A DNA stretch of 64,000 nucleotides from Endozoicomonas sp. 8E. Lineage in GTDB: Bacteria > Pseudomonadota > Gammaproteobacteria > Pseudomonadales > Endozoicomonadaceae. Where the stretch lies: positions 3,231,697-3,295,696 of the forward strand of contig NZ_CP120717.1 in NCBI RefSeq assembly GCF_032883915.1, read 5' to 3'. Positions within the stretch are counted from its first letter, which is position 1. Each line of letters opens with the position of its first letter. A model generated the notes under the pieces. The model was not told the origin of the DNA and searched no databases. It was given only the letters and a program-made list of their open reading frames with translations. Position numbers and translations under genes: made by a program. Shown here piece after piece: positions 63,921-64,000 of this stretch.

Positions 63921-64000
63921 AGCTTAATTGTCAGAATTAATCTGCTTCTTTTATAGCATTTGTTATGAGATTCAAGGGCGACAGATGCTATGTATACACC

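Overview
The window looks like a chromosome segment from a marine, animal-associated gammaproteobacterium. The best guess is Endozoicomonas or a close relative (Endozoicomonadaceae); no rRNA or taxonomic marker is present, so this is inference. The reasons are ordinary gammaproteobacterial housekeeping genes (uvrB, polB, hmgA-fahA-maiA, a Val tRNA), a dense load of short repeats and miniature elements, and eukaryote-like genes (C2H2 zinc fingers, RING finger, degenerate protein kinase) beside large lineage-specific secreted families.

Bases 1-27505 are a minus-strand tandem array of 14 related genes, here called family A (A1-A14; A1 runs off the left edge). Each encodes about 500-620 residues: a Sec signal peptide, a Thr/Ser/Pro-rich linker, a repetitive body that reads like a parallel beta-helix, a second linker, a short Cys-containing module (NTWTAIN...NFEGQFFF) and usually a hydrophobic C-terminal tail. 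Linker DNA is built of 6-, 18- or 54-bp in-frame repeats. Most copies keep a common upstream block containing a likely promoter. The array has been hit by a TnpB-type (IS200/IS605 group) element, which replaced the last codons of A12, and by at least three miniature inverted-repeat elements; a 186-bp repeat block fills the A3-A4 gap. Divergent to the array, at 28118-34543, lies one giant surface protein (2141 residues) made of five related beta-helix-like modules separated by Thr-rich linkers and ending in a membrane segment. It looks like a multi-module relative of family A.

Bases 34591-44501 hold a putative class-3 lipase-like effector, a peptide-binding protein, a secreted zinc-finger-repeat protein, an EamA transporter, a class I aminotransferase, uvrB and an unknown exported protein. 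A tRNA-Val(GAC) at 44877-44953 is followed by an integrase C-terminal remnant, a RING-finger protein with 78-bp tandem repeats and a kinase-like protein: probably the rump of a genomic island. Bases 47397-55188 return to core genes: a DUF3857/transglutaminase-like protein, the homogentisate pathway operon hmgA-fahA-maiA, and DNA polymerase II.

Bases 55228-63866 are a second minus-strand tandem array, family B: six paralogues (B1-B6) of about 405-430 residues, exported and rich in hydrophobic, Gly/Ala-rich helices, with a strongly conserved C-terminus. I recognise no known family. Two large secreted or membrane families, a giant modular surface protein and several eukaryote-like effectors in one 64-kb window suggest that much of it serves interaction with a host. 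The two arrays and the giant protein are the best candidates for an undescribed system.
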